The translations under genes and the position numbers were made by a program. A stretch of 64,000 nucleotides of DNA from Thermoguttaceae bacterium. GTDB taxonomy: Bacteria > Planctomycetota > Planctomycetia > Pirellulales > Thermoguttaceae. Positions 53,375 through 61,706 of the stretch are shown piece by piece (positions within the stretch are counted from its first letter, which is position 1; the number at the start of each line of letters is the position of its first letter). The stretch spans positions 1 through 64,000 of the forward strand of contig JARKPK010000120.1 in the NCBI GenBank assembly GCA_029975295.1, read 5' to 3'. The notes under the pieces are model-generated. The model did not search any database. It saw only the letters and a program-made list of their open reading frames with translations, and was not told where the DNA came from.

Positions 53375-53968
53375 ATGGCTACTCGTTCGGGCAACGCCGC
53401 GAAAGGCAAGAAGATATTGATGCTTGTCGGCGACTACGTCGAAGACTACGAAGTGATGGTGCCTTTTCAGGCGTTGCAGATGGTGGGCCACAAAGTGCAT
53501 GCCGTCTGTCCGGGCAAGAAGTCGGGCGAAACGGTGCGGACCTCGGTTCACTACTTCGACGGCGCTCAGACCTATCAGGAAAGCCGCGGCCACGACTTCA
53601 CGCTCAATGCCACGTTCACCATGATCAAGGCCGACGACTACGACGCCTTGGTCATCCCTGGCGGCCGGGCGCCGGAGTATTTGCGGACCAATGACCGAGT
53701 GTTGGAGATCGCCCGCCACTTTGCCAACAAACAGAAGCCGATTGCGGCGATTTGTCATGGGCCGCAGATTCTCGTAGCGGCCGAAGTGATCAAAGGCCGA
53801 CGTCTGACTGCCTATCCGGCGGTCGGGCCGGAATTGAAGGCCGCCGGGGCGACGTTCGTTCCGCTGGAGGCGGACGACGCGATTACCGACGGCAACCTGG
53901 TCACCGCCCCCGCGTGGCCCGCCCATCCCAAATGGTTGGCCGAGTTCCTGAAGTTGCTGGCGGACTAG
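53375..53968 (+). CDS. DJ-1/PfpI family protein
   Basis: A 197-residue cytoplasmic protein of the DJ-1/PfpI superfamily. [15 protein letters not shown] supplies the conserved Glu23 region, [13 protein letters not shown] precedes the elbow, and AICHGP carries nucleophile Cys127 with His128. The length and the AICHGPQIL motif match the PfpI/YhbO branch, whose members are described as proteases, glyoxalases or protein deglycases that repair glycated proteins; the activity is debated. The motif spacing is complete, so it should be active. It stands alone between the esterase and msrB. Confidence 0.9.
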   Translation: MATRSGNAAKGKKILMLVGDYVEDYEVMVPFQALQMVGHKVHAVCPGKKSGETVRTSVHYFDGAQTYQESRGHDFTLNATFTMIKADDYDALVIPGGRAPEYLRTNDRVLEIARHFANKQKPIAAICHGPQILVAAEVIKGRRLTAYPAVGPELKAAGATFVPLEADDAITDGNLVTAPAWPAHPKWLAEFLKLLAD

Positions 53969-54079
53969 TCGAGTCCGGCAGACGAATCGCCTGCCGCGGC
54001 GAGCGAAGCCGATTCGTCGGCGATGACTGTTCGGTTGTTATACGCGCAGCCGTGTGCAACGCATCAACAGCGGGCGAAG

Positions 54080-54814
54080 TCATCTCTTCGGAGCGGACTT
54101 GTCGGCCTTGGGTTTTTGGGCATCCGGCTGTTCGGCCTTGGGCTTCCCCGCGTTCCGCTTATCTGATGAATCGGCTGGGGCGGGCGTCTTTTCTTCGAGC
54201 TTTAGCGAGGCCGAGTTGATGCAGTAGCGCAGACCGGTGGGGCGCGGGCCGTCGTTGAACACGTGCCCCAAATGCGCGCCGCAGCGGCGGCACATGACCT
54301 CGGTGCGCACCATGCCGTGGCTGCGGTCGATGGCCGACTCGATCCGCTTGTCGTCGGTTGGGGCGTAGAAGCTGGGCCAACCGCAGCCCGAGTCGAACTT
54401 CGTGTCGGAGGTGAACAGCTCCGCGCCGCAACACACGCAGCGGTACACCCCTTCCTTCGTACAATTCCAATACTCGCCGGTGAACGCCCGCTCCGTGCCC
54501 TTCTGTCGCGTCACCCGGTATTGCTCGGCCGTGAGGAGCTTCCGCCATTGGGCGTCGGTTTTCACCACGGGCTGCGAGTCGTCCGGCTCGGCTTGATCGG
54601 GATTCTTTTGCGACATCGGGTTGACCTCCGCTCGATTGCTTTGGACCACCGGCGCGGCTGCCGCCCGCGGCGAAGCCTTTTCGGCCCGAGCCGGCGCTGG
54701 GTTGCGCTGAAGCGGTTCGCTGCCGCGGCACCGCGAAACCGGCGCGATCCAAATGCCTGCCAACACCAAGAACGAACCTGCGACAGCTCCCATCAGACAT
54801 GTTTTGTGACTCAC
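54080..54814 (-). CDS. msrB: Exported peptide-methionine (R)-S-oxide reductase
   Basis: A 244-residue protein starting at GTG 54814, which follows GGAGG by 5 nt. Residues 8-27 form a signal peptide or anchor, and a Pro/Ala-rich linker leads to the MsrB domain at about 85-208. The zinc site is CxxC twice: Cys126/Cys129 in YRCVCCG and Cys175/Cys178 in MCRRCG. Catalytic Cys198 is in [17 protein letters not shown] and [10 protein letters not shown] are present. A Lys/Pro-rich tail follows. It repairs oxidised Met-R-sulfoxide; the leader implies it does so outside the cytoplasm. Confidence 0.92.
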   Translation of the reverse strand: MSHKTCLMGAVAGSFLVLAGIWIAPVSRCRGSEPLQRNPAPARAEKASPRAAAAPVVQSNRAEVNPMSQKNPDQAEPDDSQPVVKTDAQWRKLLTAEQYRVTRQKGTERAFTGEYWNCTKEGVYRCVCCGAELFTSDTKFDSGCGWPSFYAPTDDKRIESAIDRSHGMVRTEVMCRRCGAHLGHVFNDGPRPTGLRYCINSASLKLEEKTPAPADSSDKRNAGKPKAEQPDAQKPKADKSAPKR

Positions 54815-55099
54815 GGCGACCTCCGGCGATTGCTCTTGAAACGCAATAAGTGGTGGGGCGGCTGCGGGCTGTGCGGACCGGCGCGCTGAACCGGAGAACA
54901 CCGCTGGGAACCCGATCACCCTAAGTTCCGGGGTATCGCAAACCGGCGAACTCAACACGGCCTGTTTATTGTTTATCGTACCACCGTCGTCAAGCGACTT
55001 GGCACGGCAAAAGCCGGTCCGACGGATCGAGGCGAGCGGTTGTTGCAGTCTCGGATTTTCCACGCGCGCGAGCCCGAAACGCTTCGAGCTGCGACACGG

Positions 55100-56248
55100 C
55101 TACGGTCGGGGGGGGCGTTCGGAAGGCCCAAAGATGGGGTGAGCGGCCGGCGCCGACAGTTGCGAGGGCGCATCGGGCACGGCCGCCGAAATGCCGTCTT
55201 CGCCGCCCCGTCGTTGCAGGAGCTTCGAAACGTCAAAGTACGCATGCTGGCCGCCGTTCTCGCGGGCCAGCCGCACCAGGAAATTGTCTTCGGCCACGCG
55301 CGGGCCATAACCGAACTCGATCGTGTTGATCGTAATGCCGTTGGCCATGCGATGAATCCGCTGCAACTGGGCGGGGTAAAGCTTCGGTTCGTCAGCGTCG
55401 GTGAGGAAGAAGATGACATCGGGCCGCAACCGAATCGCGGCCGACAACGCGGCCTCGTGCTGGGTGCCGCCGTCGGCGGTGATCGTCGCCAGAAATCGGG
55501 CGGCTGCTTGCTTGTTTTGTTCGTTGGCGAAGACCAGCCGGTCGGGATCGCCGGTCGGATTGAACTTGGTGACCTGATCGTTGTAGAAGATGATTTGAAA
55601 CTGGTGCGTCTGACTCAACGCCCGCAGGCTGGCAAGCAATTCGGCTTTGGCGGCCTCCAATGCGTTTCGTCCCGAGCCGCCCATGCTGCCCGAGCGGTCG
55701 AACACATAGACGAACTTGTAGCCTTCGCCCGACGTGCCGAACACCCCAACCACCGCCTTGCCGCCCAAGGCGCCAACTGCCTGGGACCGCGCGCCGCCCA
55801 CTGCGCTGCGCACATCGCCGACTCCGGATTCGCCGCTGGAACCACCAACCGCGGGCGCCGCCGGCAGCGCGCCGCTGGGATCGACCGACACAGGCCCGCC
55901 CAAGGCGTCGGCCAACGTGCGAACCGGCTGGCTGCTCGACGAGGCCGAGGCGGCATCGGCCGCCGATGGATTCACCGGCGAAACGGTCAGCTCCACTGGG
56001 AGCGTTTCGGTGGGATCATCGGCCGCGCCTTCGGTAAAACCCATCTCCCAGGAAAGCGATGCCGCTGCGCCGGCCGGCGGCCGCTCGAGCGATAGGGCCA
56101 ACAAGATCAGGGCGGCAAAATGGACAGCGGCCGAAAGCAGCCAACTGGGCGTCTCGGCCCGAAAGCAAAGGACGGCCCACGAAGCGGGGCGCTGCCTGCT
56201 CGACCGGCCGTCGGCCGCGTTGCGTCGGGGAGGCACAGGCATCGCCAT
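55100..56248 (-). CDS. Membrane-anchored VWA-domain protein
   Basis: A 382-residue protein; the start at ATG 56248 is the best guess, though no good ribosome-binding site precedes it and the frame runs upstream to 56467. One transmembrane helix is at about 36-54. A low-complexity Ser/Ala/Pro linker follows to about 170, and then a von Willebrand A domain: FVYVFDRSGSMGGSG supplies the metal site D184-x-S-x-S188, and FFLTDADEP the distal Asp. It binds protein partners through the metal site. It resembles planctomycete VWA proteins found with BatA/TolR-like genes, though none is adjacent. Role unknown. Confidence 0.8.
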   Translation of the reverse strand: MAMPVPPRRNAADGRSSRQRPASWAVLCFRAETPSWLLSAAVHFAALILLALSLERPPAGAAASLSWEMGFTEGAADDPTETLPVELTVSPVNPSAADAASASSSSQPVRTLADALGGPVSVDPSGALPAAPAVGGSSGESGVGDVRSAVGGARSQAVGALGGKAVVGVFGTSGEGYKFVYVFDRSGSMGGSGRNALEAAKAELLASLRALSQTHQFQIIFYNDQVTKFNPTGDPDRLVFANEQNKQAAARFLATITADGGTQHEAALSAAIRLRPDVIFFLTDADEPKLYPAQLQRIHRMANGITINTIEFGYGPRVAEDNFLVRLARENGGQHAYFDVSKLLQRRGGEDGISAAVPDAPSQLSAPAAHPIFGPSERPPRP

Positions 56249-56823
56249 TGGAGGAGTTCTCGATCTCGAGAGAGAAGCGGCGGCATTGGGGAACCGGCTT
56301 GTAACGATGCGTACGTTCTGGCGCACGCCAATCTCGGCCGCGAGCAGCGGGGCTGTGGCCAACGAGCCGACCCCCTGCGCCCATTGCCCGCCAGGCTCGG
56401 CAGATGCCCCGGCTTGTCCCGGGGGGAACAACGCCGGGCCTTCGGCCGCACGCACCGGGCACCCCAAAGGCCGGAAACGCCGAAAACATCAACTGGCCAA
56501 GCACTTACACCGAACGCACCGGAATTCTAGGCCGAGCGATTGCCGGCGTCAATGTCGCTTTGGCAGTGCGGCGAGACGCGGGACGGCGAGCTGGCGCCAG
56601 AGGAAGAAACAGAGAACGCAGGGGCCAATCGCCCTGCCGCAGAGCAAAGGCCGCAAGCAGGCTGAGGCCGATCCATCGCTAAGCAGAAGAACAGGGCAAC
56701 GCGGCCTTCGTTTGCGCGGCCGACTTTCGTGATTCGGGCGACCTTCGAACCCCGGTCTCCCTCGTTGTCGTCGGACGACCGAGAGAACACCGTCTGTCGC
56801 GGCGCAACACCGCAGAGTGAATG
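56249..56823. other. Region upstream of the VWA gene
   Basis: A 575-base gap between two leftward genes. An open extension of the VWA frame covers 56249-56467 but lacks coding character. A leftward TAGAAT at 56524-56529 is a possible VWA promoter element. Nothing else was found. Confidence 0.35.
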
Positions 56824-58209
56824 CTACTTCGTTGCCGCAGCAGCCGGTTGAGGTTCGCCGAACATCCGCTCGTCGTAAAGCACCAGCGCATGGAGGGCGT
56901 GCATCACCGAGGCCAGCTCGCGGCTGTTGAGCGATCGCAGGGCGGCCGACTGATAGCGCTGTCCGGCGAGCAGGCCCAAAAGGTATTCGATCCCGCGCAC
57001 CATTCGCGGTTCGCCGAGGCGTTCGTCGGGCAGTGAGAAGCACAGCCATTCCATGATTCGGCCGTTAGAGGCCAGTTGCGCGGCGGCATCGCGGCTGCTT
57101 CCCCGCGAGGCGAAGTAGTTGGGGCTCCAACTGCCGTCGCTGCCCTGCAATTCGAGGGCGAACTGCTGAAAGTCGCTGGTGAACTTCAGCGCGCGGGCGA
57201 AGTGGCCGTCAATCGGCTGCGACCTTCGGGCGCGGTCGAGCACGGCCGCGCTGAGGGCCATCAACCGCATCGTTCCGCCTTCGGGCGCTTCAACGATCGG
57301 CCGCGACAGCTCGATGGCCACCATCCGCTCCACCGACCACTCATCTCCCAAACCGTTCTTCCAGGGCGCATCGTTCGTGTAGAACGAAAGGCCGAGCAGC
57401 CGCATCGATTGCTCTTGTTCTACTCGGCACGCCCGCTTCTCGTATTCCACCAGATCGGCCACGGTGCGAACGTCTTCGCCAACGCGCATCGGGTAGTTGG
57501 CCGGCACGCGAGCCAAAGCGAACACGCCCAGCATTTGTCCGGGGTAGTACTGTCGGCCGTAACCGATGCGGGCGGCAATTCGGCCCTCGGCCAACACCAG
57601 CGGCTCGTAGCCGCCGCAGGCGAAGTTCCAGCACAGGCAGGTGACCGCATTGACGCGGGCGCCGCCGCGAATCACTTCTGCCCGGCAGCCGAAGGCGCGG
57701 CAAACGCCGAGCACGTCGGCCACATCGACGCTTTCGACCGGCAAGGGCTGGGCCCGATAGCTTGCCGTTGTTCGTCGAATCCGATCGCGCAAAGCGCTGA
57801 GCGCCGGGGTCAGTTCACGAACGATGGGCGTTTCTTTCTCGCGGACAGCTTCGTTTGCCGAGCCCTTCGGCGGGGTGCTCGAATCGGCCGGTTTCGTCTT
57901 CGATGCGTCGGCCTGCTCGTTTCCGGCAGACGTTGCGGGCGGATGGTCGGTCGGGCGTTCGGCGGCCGACGACTCGCCGGTCGGCGGCTGAGGTCCACGG
58001 TCGGCGGGCTTCTCCGAAACATCGTCGCCGTATGACGGCATGGGCGTTTGGCGAACCGGGCCATCGACCGTGGGTCCGCCGTCCGCCTTGGAAGCCTCGA
58101 CCGGGATCGGGGCGTCGTCGCGGATTTCCGGTTCGGAGGTAAGGGCCGATTGGCCCGCCCAAAGCATGACCGACGCGCAACACATCCACCACAAAGGCCT
58201 CTTGCCCAT
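56824..58209 (-). CDS. Exported protein with alpha/alpha-toroid-like domain, unknown function
   Basis: A 461-residue protein with a signal peptide (MGKRPLWWMCCASVMLW, cleavage near QSALTSE). Residues ~30-125 are disordered, rich in Pro, Ala, Asp and Thr. The rest (about 130-455) is helical with repeats reminiscent of terpenoid-cyclase-like toroids: NYPMRVGEDVRTVADLVEYE, GDEWSVERMVAIELSRP, LELQGSDGSWSPNYFA (a squalene-cyclase-like QxxDGSW) and MEWLCFSLPDERL. It is unlikely to be a cyclase; the fold may bind a protein or peptide. It lies between the VWA and repeat-protein genes, all on one strand. Confidence 0.7.
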   Translation of the reverse strand: MGKRPLWWMCCASVMLWAGQSALTSEPEIRDDAPIPVEASKADGGPTVDGPVRQTPMPSYGDDVSEKPADRGPQPPTGESSAAERPTDHPPATSAGNEQADASKTKPADSSTPPKGSANEAVREKETPIVRELTPALSALRDRIRRTTASYRAQPLPVESVDVADVLGVCRAFGCRAEVIRGGARVNAVTCLCWNFACGGYEPLVLAEGRIAARIGYGRQYYPGQMLGVFALARVPANYPMRVGEDVRTVADLVEYEKRACRVEQEQSMRLLGLSFYTNDAPWKNGLGDEWSVERMVAIELSRPIVEAPEGGTMRLMALSAAVLDRARRSQPIDGHFARALKFTSDFQQFALELQGSDGSWSPNYFASRGSSRDAAAQLASNGRIMEWLCFSLPDERLGEPRMVRGIEYLLGLLAGQRYQSAALRSLNSRELASVMHALHALVLYDERMFGEPQPAAAATK

Positions 58210-58405
58210 CTCGGTTCACTCCCTTGGTTCGCACCGCCGAAGGCCGGCGCCGCCACGGCCGCCGCGATGCCGCCCCGTTCCCTCATCAAACTCAACCCGC
58301 AATCGCTTTTCGTTCGCTCCGCCGGCTTGGGCCGCCCGGCGCCGGGCCTTGCCGCACAACCATTGCGAAGCAGCGCTGCGCCCCGCTGTTGCGGCGCGGA
58401 TGGGG

Positions 58406-61108
58406 TTACTGGTTTGTCGCGCCGGCCACCGCGTTGGGAGCGGAATCGGTCACTTCGTCGCGCCGAGGCCGATCGATCAGGAAACCGCCGTCCGCCCCGC
58501 GTTGAATGTACGAATTGTTCTTCGCGCCGCAGCCGTACTTGTCGTTGCCGCCGTAGTCGATGCAGAAGCTGAAGTTGCCGCCGCAACCGGGCATGTCGTG
58601 ATAGCTGATGCTCGGCGAAGCGTATCCTTGGCCGTAGCCGCGGTAGTTGTCGTCGCCGTTGTAATCGAACAGCACGCCCAGGCTGGCCTGCGCGCCGGTG
58701 CCCTGTGTCAATCCGCCGGCGGCTTCGTAGCGATCGTCGCCGGCGAAATCGAAGAGGAATCCGATGGCGCAATCCCAGGCCATGCCCGTGCCCATGATCG
58801 TTCCCTCGTACACATCGTTGCCGGCGTCGTCGATGCAGAATCCGACCGCGTAATGGCAGCCCCATCCGCAACCGAATCGCTGGAACTTCGGCTCGGTGCG
58901 CGATCCGCGCGCATAAGATGTGCGCGTGATCAACCGCTGATCGCTGCCGCCGAAATCGCGGGCGAAGCCCACGCCGCACCAATAGCCGCCGCCGTGCGCC
59001 AGATAGTCGAACTCGTAAACATCGTCGCCGCCGCCGTCGAGAATCACGCCGATCCCGCCGTTGGCCACTTGCCGAATGCCTGCGCCAACCCCCTGGCCCC
59101 AACCTTCCAACCCGGGCGTTTCTTCATACGAATCGGGCCAATGGCCGCCGCAGAAGTAATGGTCTTCGCCTTCGATGTCGTCGAGCATTCCAAACCCCAG
59201 CGGCCCGCCGAACCCTTGCCCCCACATGGCCGCGCGATAGTCGTCGCTGCCGGCGCGGTCGATCAGAATCCCCACGCCGCCGATCGCTTGCCCTTGAACG
59301 CGCCGCAATCCCAAATACTCGTCGTTGCCGGCGTAGTCTATCAACATTCCCACGCCGCCGATCGCTGATCCTTGGGCAACGTCTTGGGCCTGGTACTTGT
59401 CGTCGCCCGCAAGGTCGAGAACCATGGAAACGCCAAGGACGGCCGCCCCCTGCACGCCGGGCTTGGCGCTGCGGTAGATGTCGTTGCCGTCCAGGTCGAT
59501 CAGCACCAGCACGGGCCGTTGCAGCGATGTGACGCCGTCCACGTAGCCGTCGTTGCCGCCCAAGTCGATCACGCAAACCACATCGGTGAGCCGGTCGAGT
59601 TGATACACGTTCGATCCCTTGCCGCCGATCAGGATCGTTCCGGCCGGCGTGGAAATGCGAGCGACCACCGGGCCGGTGACGCCGTCGACGGTCAGCCTTG
59701 CGTCGTCGGGCAATTGTCGCAACTGCTTGAGCAGTTCCGGATCGGTTAGCACAACAAGGCGTTCGGCGCACGCCCAAAGGGCATCGCGGTCCATTCTTTC
59801 CAAGAGATCGCACATGCGCCGGCCCGTGCCGCGATCTTGAAGCGTGTGCCCGACGCGATTTTGCGTGACCAGCACCGGCACCAGCGAATTTTGCAATTCA
59901 CGAATCTCGCTTCGCGACAGGGGACCCATGGCGGCGGCAAAGAGCGATTGGGTATCGATCAGTGCCGACTTAACCGTGTCGAGCGCCTGCTGCGGCGAAG
60001 TGATTGGCGGGAAGAGCGCCGGATCGCGGCGAGGCAGGTCCATCCGCGGGGCGACCATCGCCAACGCCCGAGCAAGGCCGTGATGATGGGCCAGAACGTT
60101 CTTGTGCAGCTCGCGCGTGAACTTCTCCGCTTCGGCCGGCGCTTCCAGCGGGTGACGCAAGAGATAGTCGTACCAACGCAATCGGCAATTGCCGGTCAAT
60201 TCCGAACCCGTATAGCGCCCGGCCGTCGCATCGAGCCGCGAGGCGGCATATTGTTCGAATCTCAGGTATTTCGCCGCAATGCCGCGATTTTTCAGCGCGC
60301 TTTCAATCTCCTGCCGCATGATCGCCAGCATGCCGGCGGCCAGCGGTTCTCCAATCGACGCTTCCTCGACGGCTTCCTTTTCCTTGGGTTGTTCGGCATC
60401 GGGCGGGGCGGGCTTGGCCCCTTCAGACGGAGGCTGCACAGCGGGCTTGGCAACTTCCTTTGTGTCGGGCTTTGCCTCAGGTTTCTTCTCGGCCTTCGGG
60501 CCCTCGCCTTCACTTTTTTGGCCGCCCTGCGGTTTGCGGCTGTCGGCATCGCCGGCCGGTTCGCCTTGCGACGGTTTTTCCAGGGGCGGAGACGTCTGGG
60601 CCGATGGATCGGGCTTCGAGTCTTCGCCCGAGTTGTGGCCTTTGTTGGGTTTGGCATTTTCATCGGTTGCCGCCGGCAGGCCAAGCGAGGGACCGGCAGG
60701 CGGTTGAGAACCAGACGAAGCGGACCGCTCGGTCGCGGGGGGCTTGCCGGTTTCGGCCTGCCCTTGGGAGCGATGGGCGTCTTGGGAGCGATGGGCGGAG
60801 CCGGGTTCGTCCGCCGCTTCCTTGGGGACGGGCTGCAACAAGGCCGGTTCGCCGGGAGAAAGCCCAAGCGGGCCAGCCTCGCGCTGCGCGCTGCGCAGTC
60901 GATCGATCAGGGCGGGCCCAGCCTCGGCCGCGTGACTGCGCGAAGGGTCTGCCGTTGCCATCAACGCCGCCCGACCGCTCGAAATCGATGTGCGTGGCGC
61001 CGAGCCGTACGAAGCGGCCTCGGACGCGTTGGCCACTGCCCCGCCGAGCAGAACCACCAACAGAACTTCACCACGAATCACTTGAAACATCGTGGCCGAG
61101 AAGTGCAT
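58406..61108 (-). CDS. Large secreted protein with twelve DGNDxY-type repeats
   Basis: A 900-residue exported protein. ATG 61108 follows AAAGGG and opens a signal peptide (about 1-30). Residues ~40-235 are low complexity (Pro, Glu, Ser, Gln, Lys) and include a duplicated AHRSQ segment. A helical domain follows at about 240-490. From about 510 to 865 there are ~12 repeats of about 30 residues, each ending in a G-[GDN]-[ND]-D-x-Y turn (GGNDGY, DGNDIY, AGDDKY, AGNDEY, AGSDDY and so on), with GGVGILIDYAG-like strands between. This resembles a calcium-binding beta-solenoid. Cell-surface or adhesion roles are plausible; no named family was recognised. Confidence 0.75.
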   Translation of the reverse strand: MHFSATMFQVIRGEVLLVVLLGGAVANASEAASYGSAPRTSISSGRAALMATADPSRSHAAEAGPALIDRLRSAQREAGPLGLSPGEPALLQPVPKEAADEPGSAHRSQDAHRSQGQAETGKPPATERSASSGSQPPAGPSLGLPAATDENAKPNKGHNSGEDSKPDPSAQTSPPLEKPSQGEPAGDADSRKPQGGQKSEGEGPKAEKKPEAKPDTKEVAKPAVQPPSEGAKPAPPDAEQPKEKEAVEEASIGEPLAAGMLAIMRQEIESALKNRGIAAKYLRFEQYAASRLDATAGRYTGSELTGNCRLRWYDYLLRHPLEAPAEAEKFTRELHKNVLAHHHGLARALAMVAPRMDLPRRDPALFPPITSPQQALDTVKSALIDTQSLFAAAMGPLSRSEIRELQNSLVPVLVTQNRVGHTLQDRGTGRRMCDLLERMDRDALWACAERLVVLTDPELLKQLRQLPDDARLTVDGVTGPVVARISTPAGTILIGGKGSNVYQLDRLTDVVCVIDLGGNDGYVDGVTSLQRPVLVLIDLDGNDIYRSAKPGVQGAAVLGVSMVLDLAGDDKYQAQDVAQGSAIGGVGMLIDYAGNDEYLGLRRVQGQAIGGVGILIDRAGSDDYRAAMWGQGFGGPLGFGMLDDIEGEDHYFCGGHWPDSYEETPGLEGWGQGVGAGIRQVANGGIGVILDGGGDDVYEFDYLAHGGGYWCGVGFARDFGGSDQRLITRTSYARGSRTEPKFQRFGCGWGCHYAVGFCIDDAGNDVYEGTIMGTGMAWDCAIGFLFDFAGDDRYEAAGGLTQGTGAQASLGVLFDYNGDDNYRGYGQGYASPSISYHDMPGCGGNFSFCIDYGGNDKYGCGAKNNSYIQRGADGGFLIDRPRRDEVTDSAPNAVAGATNQ
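60763..60798. repeat. 18-bp tandem duplication inside the repeat-protein gene
   Basis: Two adjacent copies of CTTGGGAGCGATGGGCGN encode the doubled AHRSQD/AHRSQG in the low-complexity region. The copies differ only at the last base. The length equals that of the duplication at 44876-44911 but the sequence differs. Confidence 0.8.
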
Positions 61109-61706
61109 GATGACCCTTTCCCCTTTCGGCGTGCTGGCCTTATCTGCAAGTCGCAACGGTCAACAGCACATTACGTTAAACAGATCCGCGGAAAAGCGAA
61201 AGTGGCGGCCCGTGAAAACCACTACCCAAGGCATTTCTTGCGCAGTGTACGCCTATCTCGCTTTTCTCGGGGCTTCCTAATCGCCGCAAAGTCCGCAGAG
61301 TCGCTGGTCGCGCTTGATCCAACGACTGGCAAGGGCATACCCTTTGCGCAGGCCAGCTTGCTCCGCGCTCAAAGCGCAGAATCCCCGCCCGCGCCGAGTT
61401 GTCCGGCGATTCGATACACCCGCTAGAATCGGCACAATCCGACCATAGGCTTGAGGGAGTTGGATTTGATTCAGACGCGACCGGAGTATTTACGCCTCCA
61501 AGGGCGGGCGCTTTTCGGGGATTTATTTGTTCCCGCGGAATGAGTTGGCTATATTGGCCAGCGACAGTTGGTTGATCTTTCTCTGGGCGGGCGGGCGGAT
61601 TTGATGCGTGCGGAACGCGGTCCGTCTCTGCCGGAATCGTCGCCCGGCTGCACCCCGTCTCGCTTTCGGCAAACCGTCGAACCCCTCCTCTCGAAAGGCG
61701 ACCCTA
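61109..61706. other. Divergent region between the repeat protein and the fusion gene
   Basis: A 598-base gap between divergent genes, so it should contain both promoters. TTGTCC (61399-61404) and TAGAAT (61424-61429) with a 19-nt spacer form a weak rightward promoter 278 nt before the fusion gene. Nothing else was identified. Confidence 0.4.
61424..61429 (+). promoter_or_regulatory. Candidate -10 box (TAGAAT) of the right-edge fusion gene
   Basis: TAGAAT preceded by C, 278 nt before ATG 61707, with a weak TTGTCC -35 partner 19 nt upstream. The long leader makes this uncertain. Confidence 0.3.
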
